Positions 16,651 through 25,217 of a stretch of 64,000 nt of DNA are shown here, piece after piece. The notes under the pieces were generated by a model. The model was not told where the DNA came from, searched no databases, and was given only the letters and a program-made list of their open reading frames with translations. The stretch's first letter is position 1. Each line of letters opens with the position of its first letter. The DNA lies in assembly GCF_036321025.1 (NCBI RefSeq), contig NZ_JAZAPB010000001.1, positions 868,001 through 932,000 on the forward strand. Direction: 5' to 3'. A program made the translations under genes and the position numbers. The DNA comes from Alteraurantiacibacter hainanensis. Its GTDB lineage: Bacteria; Pseudomonadota; Alphaproteobacteria; Sphingomonadales; Sphingomonadaceae.

Positions 16651-17076
16651 ATGGCATTGTACTTTTTTCATTTCTTCGACGGCGAGAGCCTGGAGCTCGA
16701 CGAGATCGGTCTGGACCTTTCCAGCGCCGAAGCCGCCTACGTGGAGGCGACAAAGGGCGCCCGTGCCATGTGGGCGGAACTGCTTGCCCAGCGGCGTGAT
16801 CCGCTGCTCTGCCGGTTCTCGATCGAGGACGAGTGCGGGATCGAGTTGTTTGAGCTGCCGTTTTCCGAACTCCTCGATGATTGCAGGCGGACCGACAAGC
16901 GGCCGTTGCGCTCGCACGAAGAACTATCTCGTGAACTCGGCGACTCGCACCGCAGGACAAATGTGGAGAGGCAGGGGATCAAACAGAGGGTTTACGAGGC
17001 TCGCCAGTCGCTGGACGAATCCTCTAGACTTCTCGCGGAATTGAGCGAAATGCCCCCCTTCCCCGTTCGGAAATAG
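16651..17076 (+). CDS. DUF6894 domain protein
   Basis: A 141-residue small soluble protein. The N-terminal 70 residues (ALYFFHFFDGESLELDEIGL, then a helix beginning SSAEAAYVEA) match the DUF6894 pattern of an aromatic strand, D-G and D-E-x-G-x-xL, followed by an Ala-rich helix. The family is common in alphaproteobacteria and functionally unknown. The C-terminal half is charged and probably helical. It is isolated, with no operon partner. Confidence 0.7.
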   Translation: MALYFFHFFDGESLELDEIGLDLSSAEAAYVEATKGARAMWAELLAQRRDPLLCRFSIEDECGIELFELPFSELLDDCRRTDKRPLRSHEELSRELGDSHRRTNVERQGIKQRVYEARQSLDESSRLLAELSEMPPFPVRK

Positions 17077-17130
17077 CTGCGGGAGGTATCCGGCCCGGTC
17101 TGGCCGGCACAGGGTAGAGGACTGGTCCGG

Positions 17131-17865
17131 CTAACCATGGAGATAGGCCGGATCGAACATCGCAATCTCCCACAATTTCTCCCGATCACGCACCGTTACA
17201 TGCTTGTGGCGCAATTCGATGGTGCCGGCTTTGCGCAAGTTCTGCAGCGTGCGATTCACGTGCACCGCCGTGAGACCCGTCGCCTCGCCCAGGTCGGCCT
17301 GGGTAAGGGGAAAGTCGAAGCTGTCGTCGTCCGCAAGCCCGATGCCCTGCAGGCGGGTGTGCATCTCGCAAAAGAGATGGGCTATGCGTGCATTCGCCTG
17401 CCGCTGCCCGATATTGGCGGTCCATTCGCGCTGGATCGAAGCGGTCACCATCTCGCTCCACCACAAGGCCTTCAGCAGCTTCGGGTCCTCGTCGACGAGC
17501 GTCTCGAAATCGCCCCGCGCAATCTCCGCGTATCGAACGTGCGTCAGCGCGCCGAGCGAATGATCCATCTGTTCGAGCACGAATGCATTCGCATCGCAAA
17601 TGTCGCCGGGAATCATCAGGGAGAGGATTTGCCGGTGGCCGTCCGGCAATTGCTTGTATCGCGCCACCCATCCCTCGAGGACGACCTTGATCGACTTCGG
17701 GCTCTCTCCTTCGCGCACCAAATCCTTGCGCGGGCCGATCGAACGAATCGATTTCGTGGCGGCTATCGTCAGCACCTGCCGCCGCGCCGCGCACAGCGCG
17801 TCGCACCTCAAGAGGTTTCTAGCCAGCGGGGAGTCTGCGCGTTCCATTAGTCTGTCGCCCATCAT
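17131..17865 (-). CDS. Crp/Fnr family transcriptional regulator
   Basis: A 244-residue regulator with an N-terminal cyclic-nucleotide-binding-like beta barrel (EGWVARYKQLPDGHRQILSLMIPGDICD near residues 62-90) and a C-terminal winged helix (LTQADLGEATGLTAVHVNRTL near 181-201). No Cys cluster of the FNR type is visible. The start is uncertain: ATG at 17865 is used, but the ATG at 17847 is equally plausible. The upstream frame to 18003 is unlikely. Orthologues are numerous in alphaproteobacteria as single regulators. Its target is unknown. Confidence 0.85.
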   Translation of the reverse strand: MMGDRLMERADSPLARNLLRCDALCAARRQVLTIAATKSIRSIGPRKDLVREGESPKSIKVVLEGWVARYKQLPDGHRQILSLMIPGDICDANAFVLEQMDHSLGALTHVRYAEIARGDFETLVDEDPKLLKALWWSEMVTASIQREWTANIGQRQANARIAHLFCEMHTRLQGIGLADDDSFDFPLTQADLGEATGLTAVHVNRTLQNLRKAGTIELRHKHVTVRDREKLWEIAMFDPAYLHG

Positions 17866-18037
17866 TTCTCGATGGACAGTCGCACCACCTCTCGGTGTTT
17901 GGCAAGCGAGTGGACGATAACAAAAGTTTGTTTTGAGGAGAATGCGGCGACGGCGGAGGGCGGGCATTTCCATGGGGCCGGACGCACATGGCGGCCGCAG
18001 CAAGGCCCCTTGCCTCTCCGAGGCCGGGTTCGAGATT

Positions 18038-19015
18038 TCAGCTTGAGCAAGCCTTCTGGTGCTGTTTGTCGAACAGTGTCCGCAGGATGCGCTTATCTAC
18101 GAAAACCGCGACAGCGAGCGCAGCAAGCAACGACGCCAAGACGGCGGCGACCTGATTACCTCCGCCCAATTCCACGAGGCGGATTACCGGCAAGTGGATG
18201 GCGTAGAGCGGGAACGACAGCGCGCCCATAATCACAGCAGTCCTGGTGAACACCGATAGCTGCGCCGCCCCGACGATGAACAATGGGCACAACAGCGGGA
18301 AAACAAGGTCGAGTGTCATGGGAACACCCAGCCCGTAAACGAGGATCGCTATAGGCAGGGCGATGATCGCAGCTGATGGACTGATGCGCCATGCGGGAAA
18401 GTGGCGGGCTAGGATAATACCCAGCGTGTAGCAGGCGAAGATGCGGCACAACGCTTTCGGAAACATGGTTTCGACTTTTAGATCGAGACCGGGGCCGAAA
18501 TATTGTGATCCGACAAGGGATGCAGCCGCGATCGCAACCAGCGCCTTCGTGGGCAATCTCCACAAGAGCGCCGCATGGGCGAAGTTGGCAATCAGTTCGA
18601 CAAAGATGGACCATGCGGGATTGTTGACGGGGAACGGGCCGAAGGTCGTTTCATGGGTGGCCGGGTTAGGCAGAAGGAACAGCAGGGGCGCGAGCAATAC
18701 TACGACCTCGAAGGCCGCGACGCCCGAAGCCACGAAGAAGATTGCGGCAACACCCGCCGCCGCGGCCATTGGTGGCCAGAGACGGACGTATCGTAGCTTG
18801 AAGAACCTGCCAGCAGACATGCGGAAGTCACGCTCGCCATAGGTTCGAGCGAGAATGAAACCGGAGAGGACGAAGAAGAAGTCGACCGCCAGATAGGCGC
18901 GGGAGAATATGCCAACGTCCGTTCCGTAGACGATGCGAACGTGAAGCAGCACGACGAGGATGGCGGCAATTCCCCGCTGCGCATCCAGTCCCGAAAGCCT
19001 CGCACTTCGATCCAT
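18038..19015 (-). CDS. Acyltransferase family 3 membrane protein
   Basis: A 325-residue integral membrane acyltransferase (OatA/NolL/WecH-like). Signatures: GLDAQRGIAAILVVLLH near residues 9-25 with the R-H pair of the family, and AVDFFFVLSGFIL near 43-55. About ten hydrophobic helices. Such enzymes O-acylate cell-surface glycans. No glycan biosynthesis gene lies next to it, so the substrate is unknown. Base composition looks lower in GC than the flanking genes, which may indicate acquisition. Confidence 0.85.
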   Translation of the reverse strand: MDRSARLSGLDAQRGIAAILVVLLHVRIVYGTDVGIFSRAYLAVDFFFVLSGFILARTYGERDFRMSAGRFFKLRYVRLWPPMAAAAGVAAIFFVASGVAAFEVVVLLAPLLFLLPNPATHETTFGPFPVNNPAWSIFVELIANFAHAALLWRLPTKALVAIAAASLVGSQYFGPGLDLKVETMFPKALCRIFACYTLGIILARHFPAWRISPSAAIIALPIAILVYGLGVPMTLDLVFPLLCPLFIVGAAQLSVFTRTAVIMGALSFPLYAIHLPVIRLVELGGGNQVAAVLASLLAALAVAVFVDKRILRTLFDKQHQKACSS

Positions 19016-19321
19016 ACCATCCCCGTGAGGACAAACAGGCTTGGTCGATTCAGCCGGTTCACCCGCCCCCTATGAGCAAGAGTGCACCCGGCGTCTCAAT
19101 GAAGCAAGATTCAGGACAAGACGGCCATGAGAGTCCGTTCGCAGCCCGGAAATGCATGGCTTGAGGGTCACACCGACAAAATTGGATCTTCGCGGCGGCG
19201 AACTCGATTTGGCGTCAAGATGATGGCCAGCATTTGTCTCGCGTCCATCTCAGAACGGAGCGGATCGTGACGCTTCTGAACGAAGCGCCAACTCCTGGCG
19301 CGTTGCTGAATAGCAAAGGTA
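19016..19321. other. Intergenic stretch before tRNA-Gln
   Basis: 306 bases between the acyltransferase start and the tRNA 3' end. It should contain the acyltransferase promoter at its left end. Short open frames here lack ribosome sites and recognisable motifs. A hairpin described separately lies near its right end. I see no repeat of the tRNA 3' end that would mark an integration site. Confidence 0.45.
19285..19301 (-). terminator. Candidate terminator after tRNA-Gln
   Basis: Stem GCGCCA/TGGCGC with a 5-base loop, 21-37 bases beyond the tRNA 3' end on the minus strand and followed by TTCGTTC. The T run is weak, so confidence is low. Confidence 0.35.
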
Positions 19322-19395
19322 TGGATGCCCCGTGAGGATTCGAACCTCAATTGACGGAGTCAGAGTCCGTAGTCTTACCATTAGACGACGGGGCA
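19322..19395 (-). tRNA. tRNA-Gln(CTG)
   Basis: 74 nt including an encoded CCA. The acceptor stem pairs TGCCCCG with CGGGGCA, followed by the discriminator T and CCA. The D arm GTC...GAC, the anticodon stem ACGGA/TCCGT with loop CTCTGAC (anticodon CTG) and the T arm with GGTTCGAATCC are all intact. It reads CAG codons. Confidence 0.97.
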
Positions 19396-19455
19396 GTGAG
19401 GAGCGCGCCACTAGCGCTGCTCCGGGATTCGGTCAACCCTTGCGAAGCGGCGGTA

Positions 19456-19878
19456 TCAGTTTGCCGACGGCCAGATGCGCGTGCGGCAGAACAGCGTGAC
19501 GCAGCCCTTCACTTCCAGCGCGCCGCCTGCTGCGGGACGAACTTCGGTGCGGTAGGTGTTCCCGTCTTCCGGATTGTAGACATCCCCCCGCCAGGCGCCG
19601 TCGTCCCAGGTCAAGTTCTTGAGGATGCGGATGCCCAGGATCGGGCGGTCGCGCAGGTCGGGATTGTCATTGTGCACGTCGCGGTTCGGTTCGCCGGGCT
19701 TGCGCTTGATGATGCGGGTGATTTCCCCGCAGCGCGCGTTGCCGCACGGCCCCACCGTAATCTCCGTATAGCCGCCGGAATCGACATAGGTGCCGTCGAT
19801 GCTGCTCTGCGCGGCGGCGGGCGCGGCGATGGCCAAGGTGCCGGCAGCGGCCAGAATGGTCAGGGTTTTCAGGTTCAT
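19456..19878 (-). CDS. DUF2147 periplasmic protein
   Basis: A 140-residue exported protein. Signal peptide at residues 1-23 (cleavage after PAAA). The mature part carries the DUF2147 pattern: IDGTY, VGPCGNARCGEI (paired Cys), a D-x-NPDLRDRPILGI block, WxGDVYNPEDGNTYR and a C-terminal VKGCV...CRTRIW pair. Four cysteines suggest two disulfides. Family members form a small beta barrel, and their role is unknown. A single gene with its own promoter region. Confidence 0.88.
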   Translation of the reverse strand: MNLKTLTILAAAGTLAIAAPAAAQSSIDGTYVDSGGYTEITVGPCGNARCGEITRIIKRKPGEPNRDVHNDNPDLRDRPILGIRILKNLTWDDGAWRGDVYNPEDGNTYRTEVRPAAGGALEVKGCVTLFCRTRIWPSAN

Positions 19879-19925
19879 GCCTCTTCTACGCACGAAGGGG
19901 CTGAATGGCGCCTGAGGCAACGCGA

Positions 19926-20924
19926 TCATGCCGAGCAACTGGCCCCGCCCAGCACGCAGAAGCGCGCGCAATGCGGGTGGTTCAGCGGCACCTCGCGGTC
20001 TGCCTGGGCCACGGTATCGCCAAGGTCGAAGCCCGGATCGAAGGGCAGCAGCGTGCAGGCGACGACGCGCGGGCGCGGCTCTCCCTTGCGGTGCACCACC
20101 ATGCGCTGGCTGGCGCACATGACATCGCCGGGAGACTTGCCGAGGATGCTCCAGCAATCGGTGGTGATCTCCGCGATGTCGGCACGGGCGTCCATTTCGG
20201 GGAACAGCACCAGCCGGGCGGGGTCTGCCGTGTCGATGGCAATTCCTTCGCCCTCGAACAGCAGGCGGTAGGCGTTGCGCGCCTGCAGCTGCGTTTCGCC
20301 CGCCATGCTGCGACCGGCCGCGGCCAGTGAAAAGCCGTTGGACGACAGCCACCGCATTCCGTCCAGCATGGGCGTCCAGCTGCCCGGCCCGCGCTCGTCC
20401 TCGTGCACGGATTGCGTGTGATGATCGATGGAGACGCGGATCGTCAGCCGTTCCCCGTAAGTCTCGCGCAGGCGCAGCAAGGCGGCCTCGTGGCGGCGCA
20501 TCGGCTTCATCGCGTTGGAGAGCACCAGCACCTCGTATCCGCGGGACAGGGCGTCCTCGATCATCGTCATGATCTCGGGATTCATGAAGGGCTCGCCGCC
20601 GGTGAACCCGATCTCGCGCGCCGTCAGCCGCGCCGGGCCATCGGCCATCTCGTCCAGAAAGCGCGCCACGTCCGCTGCCGAGATATAGACCAGCGCGTCG
20701 TTGGTGGGGCTGCTTTCGATATAGCAATTGGCACAGGCAAGGTTGCACAGTGTGCCGGTGGCGAACCACAGGGTCTCCAGCTTGTGCAGGCCCACGGACG
20801 CGCGGCGTTCTCCTTTCGCGGTGACCGCTGGATTGCTGAACTTCTCCGCCGGCAGCCGCTCTCCTCCGACGACGAAGGGAGACTCGCCCTGCGTTGCAGT
20901 GCGGCTTTTGGCGCGGCTCGCCAT
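19926..20924 (-). CDS. Radical SAM protein of the organoarsenical locus
   Basis: A 332-residue radical SAM enzyme with the cluster motif C60-x3-C64-x2-C67 (CNLACANC) and the GGEP motif near residue 108 (FTGGEPFMNPE). The C-terminal part has six further cysteines (about 257, 270, 290, 319, 323, 330), suggesting an auxiliary Fe-S cluster of SPASM/twitch type. It is not the canonical ArsS: I do not see the ArsS N-terminal motif or its DUF3641-like tail. Its start shares an A with the stop of the FAD oxidoreductase (TGATG), so the two are coupled. By context it may make a C-S, C-C or C-As related modification of the arsenical; the reaction is unknown. Confidence 0.85.
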   Translation of the reverse strand: MASRAKSRTATQGESPFVVGGERLPAEKFSNPAVTAKGERRASVGLHKLETLWFATGTLCNLACANCYIESSPTNDALVYISAADVARFLDEMADGPARLTAREIGFTGGEPFMNPEIMTMIEDALSRGYEVLVLSNAMKPMRRHEAALLRLRETYGERLTIRVSIDHHTQSVHEDERGPGSWTPMLDGMRWLSSNGFSLAAAGRSMAGETQLQARNAYRLLFEGEGIAIDTADPARLVLFPEMDARADIAEITTDCWSILGKSPGDVMCASQRMVVHRKGEPRPRVVACTLLPFDPGFDLGDTVAQADREVPLNHPHCARFCVLGGASCSA

Positions 20925-22342
20925 CAGAAGGTGCGCCGGATGCGGGCGAGCAGGCTCGCCCATTTTTTCGGCCATTTGCCGAACACGGTCGGCTCCCACG
21001 CGCTGAAGGCGGCGGCTTTCACGATCTCCGCGCGGGTGGGATAGGACACGATCGCCCCGCCAAGGTCGAAGGTGCCGCTCTTGCCGGTGATCAGCTGGGT
21101 GAAAGGCAGCAGCAACTCGCCCGCGTTGATTCCGCAAATGCTGGCGCCGACGACCTTCTTTCCCTTCAGCATCACCTTGAGGTGGCCCCTGTCCCGTCCT
21201 TCCGCAATGGCCCGTTCGTTGTCGTCGAAACCCTCGGTCACCACCCGCAGCCTGTCGCCATAGGCCTTGCGCGCTTCGCCTTCGGTCATGCCGATCTGCG
21301 CCACTTCGGGCTCCGTATAGGTGCACCACGGCAGGGCTCGCCAATCGACCTTGGCCGGCAGGCCCAGCGCGATTTCCAGCACCACGTTCGACCCTTCGTA
21401 GCCCGAGACGTGGGTGAGGCGCGGCCCCTGGCGGCAATCGCCGATGGCGTAGATATGCCTGAGGCTGGTGCGGCGCCGCGCGTCCACCTCGATGCCGTTG
21501 AGGCCCATCGCGATGCCCAGTTCCTCAAGCCCGTAGCCCTCGGTTCGCGCCTTGCGTCCCACGGCCACCAGCAGGTGCGTGCCTCGGATCTCCTCGCCGT
21601 CCTCGGTCGTGACGGTGACCGCCCCCGCCTCGCCGGACACCTTGGCCGCCGTGCCGGTAACGAAGCGCACCCCCTCGTGCTTCATCACGTCCAGGACCAC
21701 GGCCACGGAATCGCGGTCGTCCCGCGCCATCGGCTCGCCCGGCTCGATCACCGTCACGTCGCTGCCCAGGCGGCGGAAGCTCTGCGCCATTTCCATGCCG
21801 ATCACCCCGCCACCGATTATGACGAGATGCCCCGGCTGTTCTTCCAGGTCGAACAGGTTCTCGTTGGTGAGATAGGGCACGTCGGAAAGCCCCTCCACCG
21901 GCGGCACGAACGGCACGCTGCCGGTGGCGATGACGATGCGCGGCGCCGTCAGCGTGCGTCCCGCGACCTCGACCGATTTCGGCCCGGCAAACCTCGCCCA
22001 GTCCTGGATGACCTCGCAGCCCATTTCCTCGAACCGCTCCACGGAATCGTGCGGCGCGATACCGGCGATGGCCCGGTGCACGTGCGCGTGGACGCCGCTC
22101 CATTCCACGCGCGGAGCGGCCAGGTGCACGCCGGCGCGCTTTTCCTCGCGCGCTTCGGCGGCGCGGCGGGCTGCAGCGATCAGCGCCTTGGACGGCACGC
22201 AGCCGTTGTTCAGGCATTCCCCGCCCATCCTGTGCCCTTCGATCAGGGCAGTCCTAAGGCCGAATAGCGCGCAGCCGCCCGCCGCGGTAAGACCGGCCGC
22301 GCCGCCGCCGATCACGATCACGTCATGGGTGTATTTCAACAA
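20924..22342 (-). CDS. Pyridine nucleotide-disulfide oxidoreductase (mercuric-reductase-like)
   Basis: A 472-residue flavoprotein of the class I disulfide reductase family. FAD site GGGAAG at 12-17, redox pair C43/C48 in CLNNGCVPSK, NAD(P) site GGGVIGMEMA near 178, and FAD motif AIGDCRQGPRLTH near 300. It lacks the N-terminal metal-binding domain and the C-terminal Cys pair of mercuric reductase. The C-terminal helix region ends basic. Genes of this type sit with ArsM and TIGR04282/TIGR04283 genes in other bacteria. A role in reducing an arsenic or thiol intermediate is inference. Transcribed divergently from arsM across a 103-base gap. Confidence 0.87.
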   Translation of the reverse strand: MLKYTHDVIVIGGGAAGLTAAGGCALFGLRTALIEGHRMGGECLNNGCVPSKALIAAARRAAEAREEKRAGVHLAAPRVEWSGVHAHVHRAIAGIAPHDSVERFEEMGCEVIQDWARFAGPKSVEVAGRTLTAPRIVIATGSVPFVPPVEGLSDVPYLTNENLFDLEEQPGHLVIIGGGVIGMEMAQSFRRLGSDVTVIEPGEPMARDDRDSVAVVLDVMKHEGVRFVTGTAAKVSGEAGAVTVTTEDGEEIRGTHLLVAVGRKARTEGYGLEELGIAMGLNGIEVDARRRTSLRHIYAIGDCRQGPRLTHVSGYEGSNVVLEIALGLPAKVDWRALPWCTYTEPEVAQIGMTEGEARKAYGDRLRVVTEGFDDNERAIAEGRDRGHLKVMLKGKKVVGASICGINAGELLLPFTQLITGKSGTFDLGGAIVSYPTRAEIVKAAAFSAWEPTVFGKWPKKWASLLARIRRTF

Positions 22343-22445
22343 ATGCTCCTGCCCGTGACCCGATCAGGCCCGTAACCAAATCAGGATGGCCTACGAAGGC
22401 CAACTCGTCCATGCATGCTTTCGGCACTCGAGGAAGAACGGTTTC

Positions 22446-23495
22446 ATGAATCTCGAAAACTCCCGCAACTATTACGGCAAGATGCTGGAAGGCTCCGCCG
22501 ACCTGCGCACCGATGCCTGCTGCACGTTCGACATGCCTTCCGCCTCGGTGCGCGAAGCGTTGCGAAACGTGCATGAGGAGGTGAAGGCGCGCTACTACGG
22601 CTGCGGCCTCGTCGTGCCGCAGTCGCTGCAGGGCTGCCGCGTGCTCGACCTGGGTTCGGGCAGCGGTCAGGATGCCTACCTGCTGGCGCAGATGGTCGGA
22701 CCCGATGGCCATGTGACCGGCGTCGACGCCACGCCCGAACAGCTGGCCGTGGCGAATGCGCACAGGGACTGGCACGCGGAGCGCTTCGGCTTTGCCAATG
22801 TCGACTTCGTCGAAGGCGATATCGAGCAGCTGGACCGGCTGGGACTGGAGCCGGAGAGCTTCGACGTGATCGTGTCCAACTGCGTCATCAACCTCGTCGC
22901 CGACAAGGAAGCGGTGTTCCGCGCCGCGCACCGCCTGCTGAAGCCGGGCGGGGAATTGTACTTCTCCGACGTCTACGCCGACCGCCGCGTGCCGGGGCAC
23001 CTGCTGGACGATCCTGTACTGCACGGGGAGTGCCTTTCTGGCGCGCTCTACTGGGGCGATTTCGAGCGCATCGCCAAGGCCGCAGGTTTTGGCGATCCGC
23101 GCCTCGTCACCGACCGTCCGCTGGCGATCAACGATGCCGAGGCGGCCGAGAAGCTGGCTGGCATCGCCTTCGTCTCCGCCACCTATCGCCTGTTCAAGCT
23201 GGCCGGGCTGGAACCGCAGTGCGAGGATTACGGGCAGGCGGTGATCTACAAGGGCACCGTGCCCGAACAGCAAACGGCATTCGAACTCGATGCGCACCAC
23301 CGGATCGAGACTGGCAAGGTCTTCCCCGTGTGCGGCAATTCCTGGCTGATGCTGGCCGAGACGCGGTTTGCCCCGCATTTCGAATTCATCGGCGATTTCA
23401 GCCGCCATTTCGGCGTCTTCCCCGGATGCGGAACGGCCGTCCCCTTCGGCCAGTCCGACGCCAATCCCGCAGGGACGGACGCGCCCTGTTGCTGA
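22446..23495 (+). CDS. arsM: ArsM-type arsenite/organoarsenical S-adenosylmethionine methyltransferase
   Basis: A 349-residue SAM methyltransferase that, in its family, methylates As(III) to mono- and dimethylarsenicals. Motif I LDLGSGSGQD is at 67-76. The As-binding Cys set is present: C25/C26 (TDACCT), C53 (YYGCGL), C146 (SNCVINL) and C196 (GECLSG). The N-terminus YYGKMLEGSADL and the C-terminal half with KVFPVCGNSW and FPGCGTAVPF match the long ArsM form found in arsenosugar loci. It ends with a vicinal CC pair. Start at 22446 has GAGGAA 10 bases upstream. The stop overlaps the next gene by 7 bases. Confidence 0.93.
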   Translation: MNLENSRNYYGKMLEGSADLRTDACCTFDMPSASVREALRNVHEEVKARYYGCGLVVPQSLQGCRVLDLGSGSGQDAYLLAQMVGPDGHVTGVDATPEQLAVANAHRDWHAERFGFANVDFVEGDIEQLDRLGLEPESFDVIVSNCVINLVADKEAVFRAAHRLLKPGGELYFSDVYADRRVPGHLLDDPVLHGECLSGALYWGDFERIAKAAGFGDPRLVTDRPLAINDAEAAEKLAGIAFVSATYRLFKLAGLEPQCEDYGQAVIYKGTVPEQQTAFELDAHHRIETGKVFPVCGNSWLMLAETRFAPHFEFIGDFSRHFGVFPGCGTAVPFGQSDANPAGTDAPCC

Positions 23496-24544
23496 ACGTG
23501 CTCGTCACCGGAGCCGCCGGGCTGATCGGCGGCGAAGTCTGCGCGCGGCTTGCGGCACGCGGCCATGGAGTGACGGCCATGGTCCGCAAGGTGCGCGAGG
23601 TGCGCGGCAACGACGGTGCACAGGTGGCGGGGGCGACTGTCGTGGACGGTGATGTCACCCGCCCGCTGATGGGGCTGGACCCGGCCGCGTTCGACATCGA
23701 CCTCGTCATCCACTGCGCCGCCAGCCTCGAGTTCGATGCACCTCGCGATGTCCTCGCCGCCGTGAACGTGGAAGGCACGCGCAACGCCGTTGAGTTTGCC
23801 GGGGCTGCCGGCGCGGGCTTCGTGCATGTCAGCACGGCCTATGTCTGCGGCACGCGCGAAGGGGTGATTGCGGAAGGGCCGGTGCTGGCGGGAACGCGCT
23901 TCACCAACAACTACGAAGCGAGCAAGGCGCAGGCCGAGGCCGCGGTGGCCGAGAGCGGTCTGCCGTTCGTGGTCGCGCGCCCGTCCATCGTCCTGGGCGA
24001 TCATGCGACCGGCGAAATCCGCGACTTCCCCTCGCTGTGCAACGTCTTTCGCCTGATGGCGCGGGGCAAGGTGGGCACATTCCCGGCACGGAGCAATTCG
24101 ACCCTGGACCTCGTACCGGTCTGCCATGTGGCCGAAGGCATCGTGCGGCTGGCCGAGCGGTTCGGGAATGCAAGCGGAGGCTACTACCACCTCGTCGCCG
24201 ACACGCCGCTTCCCGCGGCCGAACTGGCGCGCGGCGTTGCGCGGGTGGCGCATTTCCCCGATCCGCAGGTGGTCGATCCCGACAGCTTCGACGCGGACAG
24301 CCTGCGCCCGGCGGAACGCATGTTGCTGGGGCGGATGATGGCCACCTTCGGGGCCTATTTCACGCGCAGCCCGCGTTTCGACGACAGCAGGTTCGGCAAT
24401 GTGACCGGCCTTGCGTGTCCGCCGACCGATGCCGCCTGGCTCGACCGGCTGATCGCTTACGGCATTGAGCGTGGCTACCTGCCGCAGGCACCCGTCAGCG
24501 AACGTCGGGATAATGCCTGTCCAGCCGCTGCCGCGCGCCCATAG
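23489..24544 (+). CDS. Extended SDR / NAD-dependent epimerase-like protein
   Basis: A 351-residue Rossmann enzyme. NAD(P) site VTGAAGLIGGEV near residues 6-17. The catalytic STAYVCG (Ser-Tyr region) and YEASK (YxxxK) are both present near 115 and 143. The pattern VIHCAASLEFD and NVEGTRNAVEF resembles the male-sterility/fatty acyl reductase-like branch of extended SDRs more than sugar epimerases. The start is a TTG at 23489 inside the arsM 3' end (7-base overlap); a GTG at 23498 is possible. Coupling to arsM implies a shared pathway. Substrate unknown: a nucleotide sugar or an acyl group are both possible. Confidence 0.8.
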   Translation: MLNVLVTGAAGLIGGEVCARLAARGHGVTAMVRKVREVRGNDGAQVAGATVVDGDVTRPLMGLDPAAFDIDLVIHCAASLEFDAPRDVLAAVNVEGTRNAVEFAGAAGAGFVHVSTAYVCGTREGVIAEGPVLAGTRFTNNYEASKAQAEAAVAESGLPFVVARPSIVLGDHATGEIRDFPSLCNVFRLMARGKVGTFPARSNSTLDLVPVCHVAEGIVRLAERFGNASGGYYHLVADTPLPAAELARGVARVAHFPDPQVVDPDSFDADSLRPAERMLLGRMMATFGAYFTRSPRFDDSRFGNVTGLACPPTDAAWLDRLIAYGIERGYLPQAPVSERRDNACPAAAARP

Positions 24545-25217
24545 CCCACATCAGGCCCACCTTCAGATATATCCAGTTGGCCTTGAGAGGCCCCCATTCG
24601 GCGATCCGCCTGTCGGAGGTCTGGATGGTTCGCGGCACCAGCCGCACACGGCCCATGTTCCCCAGTCGGATGCACAGGTCCGCTTCCTCCATCACCTTCG
24701 CCTCCGGGTCGCACCCGCCCACCGCCAGGAACTGCGCCTTGCGGAAGAACATGGCGTGGTCGCCGAATAGCAGGCGGACGCCGCGGAAAAAGAGGTGCGG
24801 CCGGAAAAGCAGCGGCGCGTACCAGGTCTTCGCCCAGTTGTGGGCGGTCGTGCCCCAGCGCAGCTTCTCGCCGCGGATCACGGGGGTGAAACCCGCCAGG
24901 GCGATCCTGGGATCGGCCAGCGTCTGGCAGATCACCGCCACCATGTCGCGCGGGGGCACGCTGTCGGCGTGGAGGACAACAACGTAGTCGCCCTGTGCGA
25001 CGGCCACGCCGGCATTAATCTGCCGTCCCCGCCCCCGCTCGGTGGACACGGCGCGCCAGCCCGCCTCTTGCGCGAGTGAAACAGATGCATCCCCGCTTCC
25101 TCCGTCCACCGCCACCACTTCCAATGGGGCAGGGTCGAGGGCCTCTATGTGCCGGGCAAGGTCCGCCAGCACGGCTTCCTCGTTCAGCATGGGGATGACG
25201 ATCGAGACGGTGGTCAC
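24495..25217 (-). CDS. TIGR04283 family glycosyltransferase (arsenosugar-associated)
   Basis: A 240-residue GT2-fold glycosyltransferase. N-terminal VSIVIPMLNEEAVL, the nucleotide-binding VDGGSGDAS, the ERGRGRQINAG segment and the HADS metal motif match the family once called rSAM/selenodomain-associated transferase 2, now linked to arsenosugar biosynthesis. It should transfer a sugar to a methylated arsenical or glycerol-type acceptor; this is family inference. Its 3' end overlaps the 3' end of the convergent SDR by 50 bases, and its start overlaps the TIGR04282 stop by 4. Confidence 0.9.
   Translation of the reverse strand: MTTVSIVIPMLNEEAVLADLARHIEALDPAPLEVVAVDGGSGDASVSLAQEAGWRAVSTERGRGRQINAGVAVAQGDYVVVLHADSVPPRDMVAVICQTLADPRIALAGFTPVIRGEKLRWGTTAHNWAKTWYAPLLFRPHLFFRGVRLLFGDHAMFFRKAQFLAVGGCDPEAKVMEEADLCIRLGNMGRVRLVPRTIQTSDRRIAEWGPLKANWIYLKVGLMWAMGARQRLDRHYPDVR

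Noticed and set aside
19168..19350. 60-codon minus-strand frame next to tRNA-Gln as an integrase or transposase remnant
   Set aside because: It runs into the tRNA, has no ribosome site, and I could not match any recombinase motif.
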